From: Branchiostoma belcheri
Taxonomy: Eukaryota; Chordata; Leptocardii; Amphioxiformes; Branchiostomatidae
Assembly: GCF_001625305.1 (NCBI RefSeq)
Contig: NW_017804243.1
Coordinates: 823,528 to 887,527 of the forward strand
Reading direction: 5' to 3'
DNA length: 64,000 bases
Shown: piece by piece, positions 40,522 through 52,330 of the stretch
Position numbering within the stretch: position 1 is the stretch's first letter
How the letters are laid out: each line of letters starts with the position of its first letter
The notes under the pieces: generated by a model
Databases searched by the model: none
Seen by the model: the letters and a program-made list of their open reading frames with translations, nothing else
What the model was told of the DNA's origin: nothing
Position numbers and translations under genes: made by a program

Positions 40522-40837
40522 GGCCACACCAATTTGATCTGTGGGTTCTTGTCTTTTTTTAAGAAAAATATGAATGACAGGGTGAAAAAAAACCAGACCT
40601 AGGCATCTTCTTATCGTGCCAAAAGCTACAATAGGAGCCATGACATCAACATACCTGGCTGGTTTATAATTCTAAACTTATCAAATTTATGTTACAGTAT
40701 TGATACGGAAAAACTGTAACAACTTGGAAGACAAGATTTCATCAACTGTTTGAGAGCCAAAATATTAACTTTTTCTTTCAAATCAGAAAAAACGAAGCAG
40801 GCAAATCCGAGAACCAATTAATCAAATTGGTGTGGCC
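40522..40837. mobile_element. PIF/Harbinger-like MITE, copy 6
   Basis: About 316 bp, with GGCCACACCAATTTGATCTG at the left and the inverted end at the right. TTA lies on both sides with one extra C on the left. Its other-haplotype copy is copy 8. Confidence 0.75.
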
Positions 40838-40903
40838 TTAGCATGAGAGAACTTTGACTTGGTCGCTGCCTCCATATGTGAGCTGCATGCATTTACAAAC
40901 TCT

Positions 40904-40923
40904 NNNNNNNNNNNNNNNNNNNN
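40904..40923. other. Assembly gap of 20 N (gap 2)
   Basis: Twenty unknown bases; a placeholder length. Confidence 0.99.
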
Positions 40924-41514
40924 ATCATGTAGCTACAAAAAACGTTAGCTGTTAGCTGCAGGAGCATTTTAGATGGCAGCATCGATGTTGCAGATCTACA
41001 ATGTAAATGAAGAGGATGCTAAGGCTACCAATGCTTTGAAGGACACCACTATTTGCATGCTTATATTTGATTTCAGCTATGTCTCCTTTGATGTTACTCT
41101 AATTCAAGAGGCAAGTATGCACCGCCTTGAGCCATTTAGTTTTCTTTTGGAGGTTAAACCAGAAGGTTATCCTCTTCCAAATCGAGTGGTTAGCATTCAC
41201 CATGTCCACCCTCTCCAATCCCAGTAGACTTCATCTTTATCATATCAATGCTTCAGACCTATTGGTGCCAAGTGCCATTTCATTTGCACAGCCGATATTC
41301 TGATAGCATCATCGGTTTTGTAACAGGCACCCGGTAAATTGTATTATTCTGATTCTATCAGTGTCTTGTAGAAGATCTTCCCTGGCACTGAGTGCTTCAG
41401 AGTCGCTGGTATGATACTTTCAATCCCATTAAATTTGCACTCAATCATTTTTTGTATTTCTGAGTGTGAACATTCAATTACGATTTGCGAAGTTGTCCTT
41501 AGTTTACTCTCTGA

Positions 41515-41841
41515 GGCCGCACCAATTTAATTTATTGGTCGTTGGACTTGCCCGCTTAATTCTTTTCTGATTTGTCAAAAAAAAAAAAAATTCAGCCTCT
41601 GAATCAACTCCAAAATGCTCATATTTTGGCACCAACAGATGAAGGAAATCCCTTCTCTTCAGAGTTCTAGCTTACATTTTTCCATCTATCAATGCAGTGG
41701 TTTGATTAAAAGTTTGAAAGTCATTGTTTGAATTACAAACCAGCCTGGTATGTTAACTTCATTGCTTGCTTCATTTTTTTCACCGTTGCTTAATATTTTT
41801 CTGAAAAAATCTGAGAACCAACAAATCAAATTGGTGTGGCC
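41515..41841. mobile_element. PIF/Harbinger-like MITE, copy 7 (allelic to copy 5)
   Basis: Almost identical to copy 5 in sequence and flanks, as part of the duplicated block around the second gap. Differences are single bases and a longer A run. Confidence 0.75.
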
Positions 41842-42202
41842 TAATAGAAAAAATATCAAAATGAAAAAAAGATATCTACCATCACTGATGTTGAGCATAA
41901 GAGACATGTGTATTGGGGAACCAGCTGTTGCCCATTTTATACAAAATGCCTTAAAACTGTTACAGTAACTACTTTTCCTTGTGGCTGATATGCCATTAAG
42001 CAAAGACCTTCCGGTCACAACAAAGTAGGAAAATTATTGATATTCCATCTAACCAAGTCCACCATGAAAGAAAAGTAATGACCTAATTACATTGTCAAGG
42101 ATAAAGCCTCTTCAAAATGCAATGGACCTCAATGGACACATGCAAGTTTCCAAATTTCCAACCAACTAGTATGCCTAATAACCAACTTAAAAGTCGCCTT
42201 AC

Positions 42203-42517
42203 GGCCACACAAATTTGATCTGTTGGTTCTTGTCTTTTTTTAAGAAAAATATGAATAACAGGGTGAAAAAAAACAGACCTAGGCATCTTCTTATCGTGCC
42301 AAAAGCTACAATAGGAGCCATGACATCAACATACCTGGCTGGTTTATAATTCTAAACTTATCAAATTTATGTTATAGTATTGATACGGAAAAACTGTAAC
42401 AACTTGGAAGACAAGATTTCATCAACTGTTTGAGAGCCAAAATATTAACTTTTTCTTTCAAATCAGAAAAAACGAAGCAGGCAAATCCGAGAACCAATTA
42501 ATCAAATTGGTGTGGCC
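42203..42517. mobile_element. PIF/Harbinger-like MITE, copy 8 (allelic to copy 6)
   Basis: Almost identical to copy 6, including its flanks. It is not an independent insertion. Confidence 0.75.
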
Positions 42518-44884
42518 TTAGCATGAGAGAACTTTGACTTGGTCGCTGCCTCCATATGTGAGCTGCATGCATTTACAAACTCTGTGTAACACGACTCGTT
42601 AAAGAAGTAGTTTGCAGAAAACAGATGGCCAAGGCCCGGGTTTAATGAGACATTGATTTGCTCGAGCCCGAGGTTGTCGGAATTTACTGACCTGACAAGC
42701 TCACACCAATTTGGAGCAAGTTCAATGTTAGGAATAATCCTTAATCATGAGAGACCATTTTGACCTTGCAACCTCCAATCTAACCTGACAGGTGCACCTG
42801 GGTGTGCTTGACATTATTTGAACTTCGTAGTAGTGCCTTAGGATTATAAGCCGGAGTTTTTCACTGGCAGAAGGTTCCCTAAAATTACTGGTATTACATG
42901 ATTCGAGGCAGCTGCTGGATTTGACAAATTTGACCTACTGGACCTATCCCTGACTTGTAAAGCTGCATACCAAAGATACCACATGCACTGCAGTAAAGTT
43001 CAAATATCACATCCCCAAAATACAATAGCAGCCATATTAAAGCTAAGTACAACATATTTTTTCCAAAAGTATAAACGTCCAAAACTTAGACCACCCACTG
43101 TAACAGTTGTAACTACTACATGTAGAACAAAGCTGATAGCTTAGACAGATGACAAACATGTCTACACCTACATCTCTTGAAATGCAAGCCCCTCTGGAAA
43201 ATTCTATCATTCTTAACGTTATATATGGTGTAAGTTATCATTCCCTAGGCAGACATATCCTTTGATTTGTATGTTTGCATAATAATTACTTACATACCCT
43301 CAGCTGACATTTATTCAATCTTCTATGGCAAGTTGTACATGTATGACACATGAATAATTATCTTTTTTTTTAAGTATTATTCTGATGTTCAATTATCAAT
43401 AATTGCATGACTCCTGACTTTCTCCTTGTCCTTTAAAATGTGGTTGAGTAATATAACTCAAACATTCAAGTTATGTATGTTTGGTGTACTTGTACTTCCA
43501 ACCACAAATCATTTTGACTGATAAGACACACACATAACCTTCGCCTCAACAAGTGAACGGGCCCCTAGCAAGGTATATCTGCACTGATGCACACCTTGAT
43601 GCAAGAGCGATGGAAGAAAATTCCCAAAATAGGTTGTTTGACCCTAGAGCTGGCGACAAGCATCTGTGTGACTGAGTACTTCGTACTGCCTCCCAGAACA
43701 AACTGTCAAGATTTCTAAACTGATGAAAGAAAGCAACTTTGCTGTGTGAGAGAAATAGGCAAGGGAAGGATCACAGTGTAATCCTGCTTGCTATCTTATT
43801 TGTTGAGAGGAAATGGCATCAGCCCTGCTCCCTCCAGGGCCTCTTCTTCGTTCTATCTAGAAATGATCTGCAGCTGTCTAGAGGGCTTCTTTTCTCATAA
43901 CACAGGCTGCCGCAATTCTTGACGCTGCCAAAAGTATATGAAAAGGATACCGATGAACTCATCCATTTCCAACCTGAGGTTGTTATTCTTTCTTTCTTTG
44001 CAGTGCGCAATTCTCCCGCCGTACTACGACCTTGGGCGGCTACAGAGGACAAGATGGCTGACCACAATGCAATATTGCTGACTCAGGGAAAGATTATATT
44101 CTGTATGACGATAATCCTACAAAATGGCAGAAAAGGATCTTCGGGCTCATTGGTATGCCGCTGGCGTACAGGGCCCTGTCTGTTCTTTACACATGCAGCA
44201 GTGAATGGATGACTGGCGCAAAATTGTGTCCCCTGATGAAATGGTAAAAGCATCCTATGGGAGCCGCCTTGATGTTGTTATGCATCACTCTTTTCCAATG
44301 GCTTGCTGTATGTTAAACTAGGATATATAGGGCAGAATATGTTGCATAAGATTGCCGAGTCATCATTTAAAGAGGATCTGATTATTAGATTGTGGCAAGA
44401 TAGAAAGGAATATGTATGAAGCAGGCATAGTGATAATCTAATGGTACATAATACATGTACAGTATGTCAAATATAACTTAATTTTCCAAATTTGTAAAAT
44501 GTTTAATTATGCAGACATCTTTTTATCAGCTCATTACAAATTGAAGCATTACTACTGAATCTTCATCAAGCAAGAAAAAATTCATACAATTCTACTAAAA
44601 AATCTTTGGTTTGCATACATGTATTTTGTTTTAGATTTTGTGTAGCTTTGATAATTCTAATTAAGATTTGGAGTAAGACTGATGATCCCAAACCAACAGT
44701 CTGTGCTTGAAGTAATTTGTTGGGACAACTTAGTTGACAGATAGACAGAGGGGTTCATGATACTTCTGAAGAAGAGCTAATTACAAGTATCCATTACTGC
44801 TTAATGTGGGTCATCCTTGAAAGGGCATGCACATGTACATAACATGCTGTATCCATCTGTTACACTATAAAAGAATGCTAAGGT

Positions 44885-45310
44885 GGCAAGCTAGGTGACA
44901 AGGTAGTCTTGTGGTTAGGCGTGTTGACTTAGAATGAACTTTAAAGGTTCTGAATTTGAATCTCTTGCAGCTCCCAATGTTGTGCCCTTGGGAAAGGGAC
45001 TTAAAACCTATTTTTGTGCTCACCTCAGGTAAAAATGAGTACATATGACTTCAGTTAGGGATCTGATGGGACATATACCGGAAGGCCCTGTAAATATTCG
45101 AGGAAAGTAACACCTCGAGCATGTTGAAGAAGTCATCACACTTGTCAAAAAAGTAGGGGTCTATCCCAGTGTGAGTGAATCAAACTAGACAGTGTGGTTT
45201 TATAAGGCTTGTATCTTCTGTACAAAGCTGGTGTGTTACCGGTATGCCTAAACATGTTTTACCATTTATGCGAAACAGACACAAACAGAAACCAATTAAC
45301 AAGTAATTCA
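44885..45310 (+). mobile_element. tRNA-derived SINE, longest copy
   Basis: Head with GTAGTCTTGTGGTTAGGCG and a box-B-like AGGTTCTGAATTTGAATCTC, body CCCAATGTTGTGCCCTTGGG, then a tail with CACCTCGAGCATGTT and a CA/A-rich end (gcgaaacagacacaaacag). About 425 bp. It defines the order of parts for the other three copies. Confidence 0.72.
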
Positions 45311-46633
45311 AGATTCGTAGCATGCAGAAAGGTGCCATTTGAGGAATAAGAATAGTGTTGTATGTTGCAACATCACTCACACTCACTCACTGTCCGGTTT
45401 ATCGTCTGTTGTTCCCCGTCTTCCGAGGGTTAGACGTACATGTACAATAATTGTAATGTTATCAATAATTCATTTCTGCACCAAATACAAAATTGTATGC
45501 TCCAGTTGCAAAACAAGGAATTTTTTTATAATGCCCAAATAAAGTTTCTTGTAATAAGACAGGGCTGCTCATGTACGTGTAGATGTGTAATGCTTTCAAC
45601 AATTGGTTGCTACTGATACAGAAAAGGGTTGCCTTTTGAGGGAAGAGTAATGTAATCTTTTCACCCTTAGTTTGCATTCATCACCTTTGCATTATAGACA
45701 TGCAGATTAATATACCAGAGAAGCTACACACTGCCTTGATATGTGACTCCATGCACAGTGTGCTATGGTGCTTATTTTCCCTCAAGACCCATAAAATGTG
45801 TTTGTTACAACAGTAAAATGTAACACTGCTGAGCTACATGTACATGTATAGGAGCTGCACTTGTGCCATTCAATCTAGAGAGGGGATTCCTTGTCATGGT
45901 AGTTCTAGGCAAACCCAGCATATTCTCAAGACCTACAATCCATTTGGGGCTTGTTGGAACAAACCAGAGATCTCCTGATAGCTGAAGCTAGTAAGCTGCA
46001 TCATCATTCAGTGACAAGACTTAAGGCACGAGATTCATTGTCTCCTTTGTTGGTTTAGTCTGGTCTAAGCAGGAGTCTTTTTTCACAATCACACAGCTTC
46101 TACCTCAAGGGGAATTCGCTGTCTGTCCTGACCTGCACCCTTCTGTATAGTAACTGTAATTCATACAGTGCACTAAAGTCTTGGACCTACATGTACATGT
46201 AAAGTTACCGTTATTGTAATACAACACATGCAGAGAAATGCATGTCCCAAGAAGAAATGGACATGGTGATGTCACAACAAACTGGCAGACACGTCAACTA
46301 ACAAAAAATCCAGAGGGCAGCATCATCACCATTTTGTGACTTATGGAGTTCCTATTATGTTGATATGCTAATATTGTTGACAATAAGCTGCTTCACAGTT
46401 TTATCTGCACATGTTTGAAGGGCCTATGAATTGTAAACAATTCTTGTCCAGACCATGCTTGTCATGCTTGACATGTATTATACATCAAGTTGTCTACGTG
46501 TCAGGAAATATTAAAACTAGGCTTTGGGTACTGGGAGGGTTAACCTTGAGATATTACCTACGACACATCACACTGCACAGTGATGCGCAGTTTAAACTGT
46601 GAACCAGCTTATTGTAGCCAGCACGACGCTTAC

Positions 46634-46795
46634 CTGCTTCAGACATCCCATGAAGTTGTTGGTGATGGTTGAACCCGGCAGGTCTGCGCTGCTGGGGCTG
46701 CCTCCCACATAGATGAAGTCGTCGGTCCCCAGCATGGTGAAGGCATCTTGCGTGAACCCCGTCTCCGTGAAGATTTCATCTACTGAAATCGTAAC
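46634..46795 (-). CDS. Neurexin exon: C-terminal third of LNS2
   Basis: This 162-nt exon (54 codons, phase 0-0) reads from [16 protein letters not shown] to NNFMGCLKQ. It carries the characteristic neurexin run [20 protein letters not shown] and the conserved cysteine of the NFMGCL motif that closes the LNS fold. The acceptor is ttgtgcag at 46796 and the donor is CAG|GTAAGC. It follows the previous exon across an intron of 784 bp and joins the next across about 24 kb. Splice site 2 in vertebrates inserts residues immediately before this exon. Nothing is missing against the family and no frameshift is seen. Confidence 0.96.
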
Positions 46796-47579
46796 CTGCA
46801 CAAGGGCCGCCACATTGCGCTTTTTAGAAAGGTTAGTCCTTGTGGCGAAGCAACAGAGGACTTTTTGGATTAGACCACAGGTTGAAAACAATCGAGTCCA
46901 CACACCATTAGCTGCTATGAACAAGTTACAGAAAGAAAAAGGAGACACCATTAGTTAATATAAAAAACACACAGTTTGAAACTTGTCTTAGCCATTAAAG
47001 ATGAGTGCATTACACACTTATTGCCACACTCTGTGCAACAGTTATGCTAGAATGCAAAAGACTGTTGTTAGCATTGCTTTTGACTTGTTTATCCATAGAT
47101 AGACAGTCCATAGAAACATTACATTTTATTGTTATGTACCACAGAAGACAGGTTTTTACCATAGCGGATCCTATGTTCGACTGCTATGCGAGGAAAGTGG
47201 GTGGAGAAGGTAAAAATTCAGATTTAGTAATGCGTATTCAATGTGTTCAGCAGAACTTGAAAGGTCCTTAATTTTTACCGTTAGTGTTACATCTAACAAG
47301 TTGACCACACTGACCATACTGACTCTGGCATTCCTGCTAGGGAATTGCCCTCTAAAACTCTGCAGGTGGAACAAATTAAAGTGAAACAAAAGCGTAACAA
47401 ATTCAGGTCTTAACACTGGATTTTCAGCTTATGTGTTAGCGACTATGCAATGCTTCGATCTCTCTCTTACACCACCGAGTGCATTAAGTTTCTCCATTAC
47501 GTTGTCGCCGCTCCGTGTTCCAGCTTTGCCTACGGGAATGAATTAGTACCACAGAGTTACAATGCAATCTGCACACTAC
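46796..47579 (-). other. Intron inside LNS2 at splice site 2 (784 bp)
   Basis: This is the position of vertebrate splice site 2. I see no cassette exon with proper borders and an open phase 0 frame. The only coding-like part is the in-frame extension at its 5' edge (47550-47579). Confidence 0.7.
47550..47579 (-). other. Candidate splice site 2 extension by alternative donor
   Basis: Directly after the main LNS2 donor, the minus strand reads in frame [10 protein letters not shown] for 30 nt and then meets GTACTA. A second GT three bases earlier (GTGGTA) would add 27 nt, VVCRLHCNS. Both lengths keep phase 0. The added peptide resembles the end of the vertebrate splice site 2 insert as I remember it (VNKLHCS), and sits at the identical place before VTISVD. 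Both downstream donors are weaker than the main one. This is inference from resemblance and frame; the sequence also contains the first donor's own GTAGTG, so chance is possible over so short a stretch. Confidence 0.4.
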
Positions 47580-47881
47580 CTGCTGCAGATTCCGAGTGAC
47601 CTTCACATCGTGCCATCGGTTGTCATTGAAGGTGCCCTCCAGGGGTTCCACCAGGGTCTCAAACGCGCCGGATCCGAGGTTCACCACCAGGGAAACCGCG
47701 CCATTTTTCAGGGAAAGGTTGACATAGTCCTGACCGGTCCCCGTGTGGAACAACAGGCCGCTGCGTTGGTGGGTCTTGAAGCCCAGCGTGATTTCATCGT
47801 GGCTGCTCGAGATGGGACTGCCAGAAAGGTCGTAGACGAAGTACTCTGAGCCTCGGAACGTGGCGGTCACAGCTTCTTGTG
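47580..47881 (-). CDS. Neurexin exon: N-terminal two thirds of LNS2
   Basis: This 302-nt exon has phase 1 at its start and phase 0 at its end. The frame gives 100 full codons, [18 protein letters not shown] at the start and [10 protein letters not shown] at the end. Family landmarks of neurexin LNS2 are plain: [43 protein letters not shown] and [15 protein letters not shown]. The acceptor is tctccag at 47882; a second AG six bases inside the exon (cacaag) is also phase-compatible and would drop two residues. The donor is CAG|GTAGTG. LNS2 is the calcium-binding laminin-G domain that binds neurexophilin and alpha-dystroglycan in vertebrates. Its exit point matches splice site 2 exactly, between the NL.Q and VTISVD motifs. 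Reading past the donor stays open for some distance (see the candidate extension). Confidence 0.95.
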
Positions 47882-48759
47882 CTGGAGAATAGAAAAAAAA
47901 ACACAGTCAATATGATCACACTGCCAATCTCTACTAACACGTGAAGATCCACTTAAGACAGTTTGAAGAAGAATTGTGTAACCTGTTAAAAGAAAAACAA
48001 GGTTAAAAGTTTAGTTTCAATGTGGACTTGAGACATACAACAGCAGTAAACATTGTAAAACTGCTCCTCATCTGAGACAGTTTGGTTGAAATGGATGGCA
48101 ATAGTGTAAGATAGGTCCACTATTTCCAAGTTCTTGTTTTACCGCTGCAAACACACTCAACAATTTGTTATTTTTCTCACCGATGACTTAAAACAAAATG
48201 TACTTTTCTCACCAAAATTTAGGGTCTACTTGTTTACTTTTTTTGCTGGTTGCAGTCCCAGAGTTAAGGGCAATAAAACACCCGTAACTCTCTATACATT
48301 AGACATTTCTGCCTTGTGAGAAAGGAAGGCCCTTCTTTTATTCAGACATTATCCTCCTATCCAGTTTGTAAGATAAGTACCCAATTTGCCACAAAATTTT
48401 GTCCAAACAGGGGATAAGAAGGCAACAGAAGAACAAGAAGAACAAAAACTGAAACCAGCTTGTATGAAGGTCATGTTGATTTGCACTGTCTCGTAGTGAC
48501 GATTTTCTTGTGATGAGTGCAGCAAGTATTTAGATACTCAGATAAGTCCAAAGTTGATGTTTCAAGAAGGCAGTTTGTATTTAAATATAATTGTATCTTT
48601 AGGTGCCTTATTTTAGGAAGAAGAAATATTCGAGATATGTTTGAACCAGAGAAAGGATGCTGGTTGATTTGATTTTCTGAAAATTTATGAAATAAGTAGA
48701 TTTGTCATGCCCTTTTGGAGACACAACTGTCACCAATGATAATATGCATAATCACAGAG

Positions 48760-49010
48760 GACAGACACGTGTAACAGGCATGTACCTACAGATTTGTATC
48801 AGCCATGTACCTAGAGATGTGTGACAGACTTACAACAGGAGAGCAACAGATCTGTAAGTACATGATGTGAGACAGACCTGTGTACATGTATGTACCCAAT
48901 GGCATGTGCAGCGGACCTGTACCTTTGCATAGCTATGAAACTGAGCTATGTAACAGACCTGAACCAACAGATGTGGAACAGATCTTTCTCTGTACAGATG
49001 TGTACACATA
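48760..49010. repeat. Degenerate repeat of acagacctgt/gtacctag-type units
   Basis: Variations on acagacctgtgtacatg and atgtacct(a)cagat recur about eight times at irregular 25-40 bp spacing. Confidence 0.5.
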
Positions 49011-50463
49011 AACTGTATGACAGTTGTATTTCTGAGAATACACCTGCCACACGTCAGCAAAAAAAAAACAACTGTTACTTTGGAGGAACCAGGTATCATT
49101 CATCCTGATCGGAGAACTAATTCAAAAGGTAAGTTTATACCTGTGGAAAAAGAAACATAACAGAGGGCAAAAATCAAATATTAGGCAAATTGAAGGAAAT
49201 TAATGAACACTTCGTTTGTCCTTACATGAGTGTGTAATTTGTATACCAGAATGACTCTAGTCAGGACATCTACTGAGCCATGAAACTACAAAATATGTTA
49301 TTAAGCTAAACTGTCAACTGCATCTAAAACGAACACCACACATCCACATCTAGAATTGGATAGTTTTGAGAGAAATGAACAAACTCCTTAGAGAGGACAA
49401 ACTTCTGATTTAAAATCCTTTACAGCTCCAATATGTTGTTAAGTCCAATATTCCCCTCTCCTCTTATAAGAATTTCTTTGCATGTAGTGAGGAAATAATA
49501 CGAGTCAGTGTGATCGTGAGATAACATTCATCCAAAGCAGCTGCAGCCAGTCGGCTCTTGCTGATTCAGCAGATGTACAGAGCAGATTGAGAGTGACCTT
49601 GGAAAAACAATATTGTTCTGAGGCTCACAAACTCATTAACGGGAGACCTCACAGGATTTTACGCCACACGTTGGGAAACTCTTGAAGAGACAGCGGAGAA
49701 TAGAGTGACCTTCAACTGTTATGAGTGGAGCAAAAGGCTGCAGATTGCAATAACCATCTCCAAGGAGTTCATCGCTCTCTGATATATACATCGCACATCA
49801 AAAAAGGCAGGAGGAGGATTTTTTTATTGTCAAGTTTAGTAGCAGTCATGAAAAAATGTAGTTAGTGGCAAAAGTTGTGAAGCAAAATCAGATGGAGTTA
49901 CCATACCTTTGTCTGTTTAGTCAATGGGAAGTAGCATGCATGCAAAAAAGGGAAGAAGAAAAAGGAATTCAAAGTGAAAGGTTGTGATGGGAATTAATGT
50001 TGCTGCATGGAGACAGTGAGTGAATCCTTCTTCACAATCCCATGCATTGACAAGGATTGGTTGGTGGACATTGTCAAATAACTTAGAAGCAAGCAGGGTT
50101 AGAACCATGCAGGAGAGTTAGTTCATATTGCATTGGTACAAAGGTGGAATCAGACAGTGCTAGCTACAAAAGCTGATTATTCCAGATGCAGGTCTAGTTG
50201 CAGTTATACATAGGATAAAAATAAGTAACTCCAACACTTGCATCATATGTGACTCGTCTGATGTGACAGTCACAATTTCAACCTTCCCATTTCTTACATG
50301 TAACGTTACATCCAACCAACAAAGTTGTATATTGAACCCAATGTTACCAGAAGTTAGTGACTTACATGTACTAATAGGTTTTCTTACTGTATGTACATGT
50401 ATGTACATGTATTTACATGTACATGTATACTATAATTACTATAATCATAATGAGAAACAGTGG

Positions 50464-50465
<2 letters not shown>

Positions 50466-50495
<30 letters not shown>
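50466..50495. repeat. CA microsatellite
   Basis: Uninterrupted AC/CA run of about 15 units, just after a cluster of tacatgtatg repeats. Confidence 0.95.
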
Positions 50496-50496
<1 letters not shown>

Positions 50497-52330
50497 GACA
50501 CATCATGTATAATTAAACATCCATTGTAGTTAATATGCAAATTTATGAAAATGTAATGCACATCATGAGCTGGCATCAGACTTCTTGGCATCAGACTTCA
50601 AGTTATACCTATAATGAGACCCCCCCATACAATGAAACTGAAGTAATCAAGATATGTATTGCTAATTGCAAGGAAAATATGATGTTACAGTGTCATCATA
50701 TTATTATGTTCATATACCATTAAGTAATGTAAAAGAATTCTTACAGTACTTACTATTGAAAGACATGAAACTAACCTCATTTAAAAATGGATCACTTTTG
50801 GTTATATTTTATATGTAACATATTCACATTCAAAATGAGTTCAGTTGTCTAGGTACCATGGCTTTGGAACATTATTTTTCTATATGACAAGCTTCCTTGG
50901 TGGTATGTAGAAGAATATGTAGGATTGGTATATAAAATCACAGTCATAAAAGGGAATACAGCATTTTCATTAATTCATGTAATACTATGTGAGTCTCAGG
51001 CCAATTACAGCAACATAGATATAAATCCGAAGTACTGTACAATCCAAGTATGTAAAATCATTATCAGCTCATGAAAAAAATATTTTTTGGAGACTCCCTG
51101 TCCCTGTAACAGCTCATCGACAAAGTTTTAGGATTTTTCCATTGTAATAATATTAAAAAAAAAAGAAAATATACTGTGTCTCATCATCATCTTCATCATC
51201 ATCCATGCTATCCTTGAGTGCCCTTATAGGTAACAACCAACTTAGCGAGACCCTCCACACTTCCACTCACTCTGGCCTTTGAAACCTCTATAAATGTTAT
51301 TATTACCTTTCACTCCAGATACTATCATGCATATGAAATGCGACTTTATCACATTCAAATACAATCATGCCCCTGCAGCAATTTATAACCCTCCACGCCC
51401 CAGCAAAAGCGAGCTCCGGAATTCCCCTGAACCCGAGGCTCATTAAATATTCATATCTGCGCACACGGTCTAGCACCTGCCTATCTGCACTCCCCACACA
51501 CTTCCACCCAGTTTTTTTACTTGACCTTGAGGCAGCTGAAGATTATATGAAGCGAGGCAAGCCTGAAGAATGTGACTTTGGCCTTTTTGGAAATAACCAT
51601 AACCATTCTTTGATGTGAAATGAGTTCATTTGTTTATGCTACCGATGCACGATGGGTATAACCAACCTTTACAGAAAATTTATGCAATTAAATTGCAATT
51701 AGCATTACATAGCAAAAATTACACTTTTTATCTTTAGTTATTATTCTTATCATATATATATATTTACTCTTACTCTTAATATTAACCCAGAAGTCAATTT
51801 TAAAGGTGAAAAAATAAGAATACCACAGGGTATGTGAAAGTGCTGATGCTGTAAACAACAAAAACATTTATCACTAATCCTTTTGAATATAATCTCCTTT
51901 ATCCAATAATTGATGATTGGTAAAATTACTGAATAGCTGAGACACCGAAAATTCATAAATACATAAATTCTACATCAGTGTACCATTCAAATCCCTTTCT
52001 AAATAATCACAGCAAAATTAAGGCACTGTATTATGCACATACCAATGATATAACCTTTGATTATATAAATGTATATCATATATCGGTTGTTTATTAATAA
52101 AAATTTTCATTGTTTGCATGATGAAAATTTGGGTATCAAAGATCAATTTATCATTTTCTTGTATTGTAAGAAAAGCTGTGCAGGAAAAAACATTCCTTAA
52201 AATTACATGAATTAATGTATCAAAATCAGTTCCCTTCCCAACCTGTCCTTTTCTTTAATCAATAAAATATTGATCTTTCTCAGTATCATTGTCCAATCAA
52301 TAGAAATGTCGAATATAAACAGCACTTGTT

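Larger units (their letters stand above)
38321..40903. repeat. Gap-flanking duplicate, left copy (gap 2)
   Basis: Matches 40924-42583 end to end, except for the 925-bp insertion at 39259-40182. It ends in the last bases before the gap. Carries MITE copies 5 and 6 and an 84-codon ORF (38368-38622) without family likeness. Confidence 0.95.
40924..42583. repeat. Gap-flanking duplicate, right copy (gap 2)
   Basis: Counterpart of 38321-40903, starting at the first base after the gap and lacking the insertion. Carries MITE copies 7 and 8. Confidence 0.95.
22507..46633 (-). other. Neurexin intron between LNS2 and LNS3 (about 24 kb)
   Basis: A large intron with both N gaps, the two pairs of gap-flanking duplicated sequence, five MITE copies, one full SINE and several local duplications. 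The stretches 22620-25600, 27410-28400, 29830-31850, 33060-37200 and 42600-44850 show no repeat or gene I recognise. 33600-36200 is noticeably less AT-rich and non-repetitive. Confidence 0.7.

Noticed and set aside
47459..47510. Possible splice site 2 cassette reading [14 protein letters not shown], slightly like the vertebrate insert
   Set aside because: Every nearby acceptor AG opens a different frame that hits a stop; no phase 0 exon with proper borders can be drawn.
49090..49160. Strong-looking minus-strand acceptor (tttctttttccacag)
   Set aside because: The following sequence hits a stop in the required phase and has no good donor.
49907..49912. Six-nt microexon (ACAAAG) between an AG and a GTATGG
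   Set aside because: Similar tiny AG..GT pairs occur by chance nearby (48185 and 59820 regions) and the pyrimidine tract is poor.
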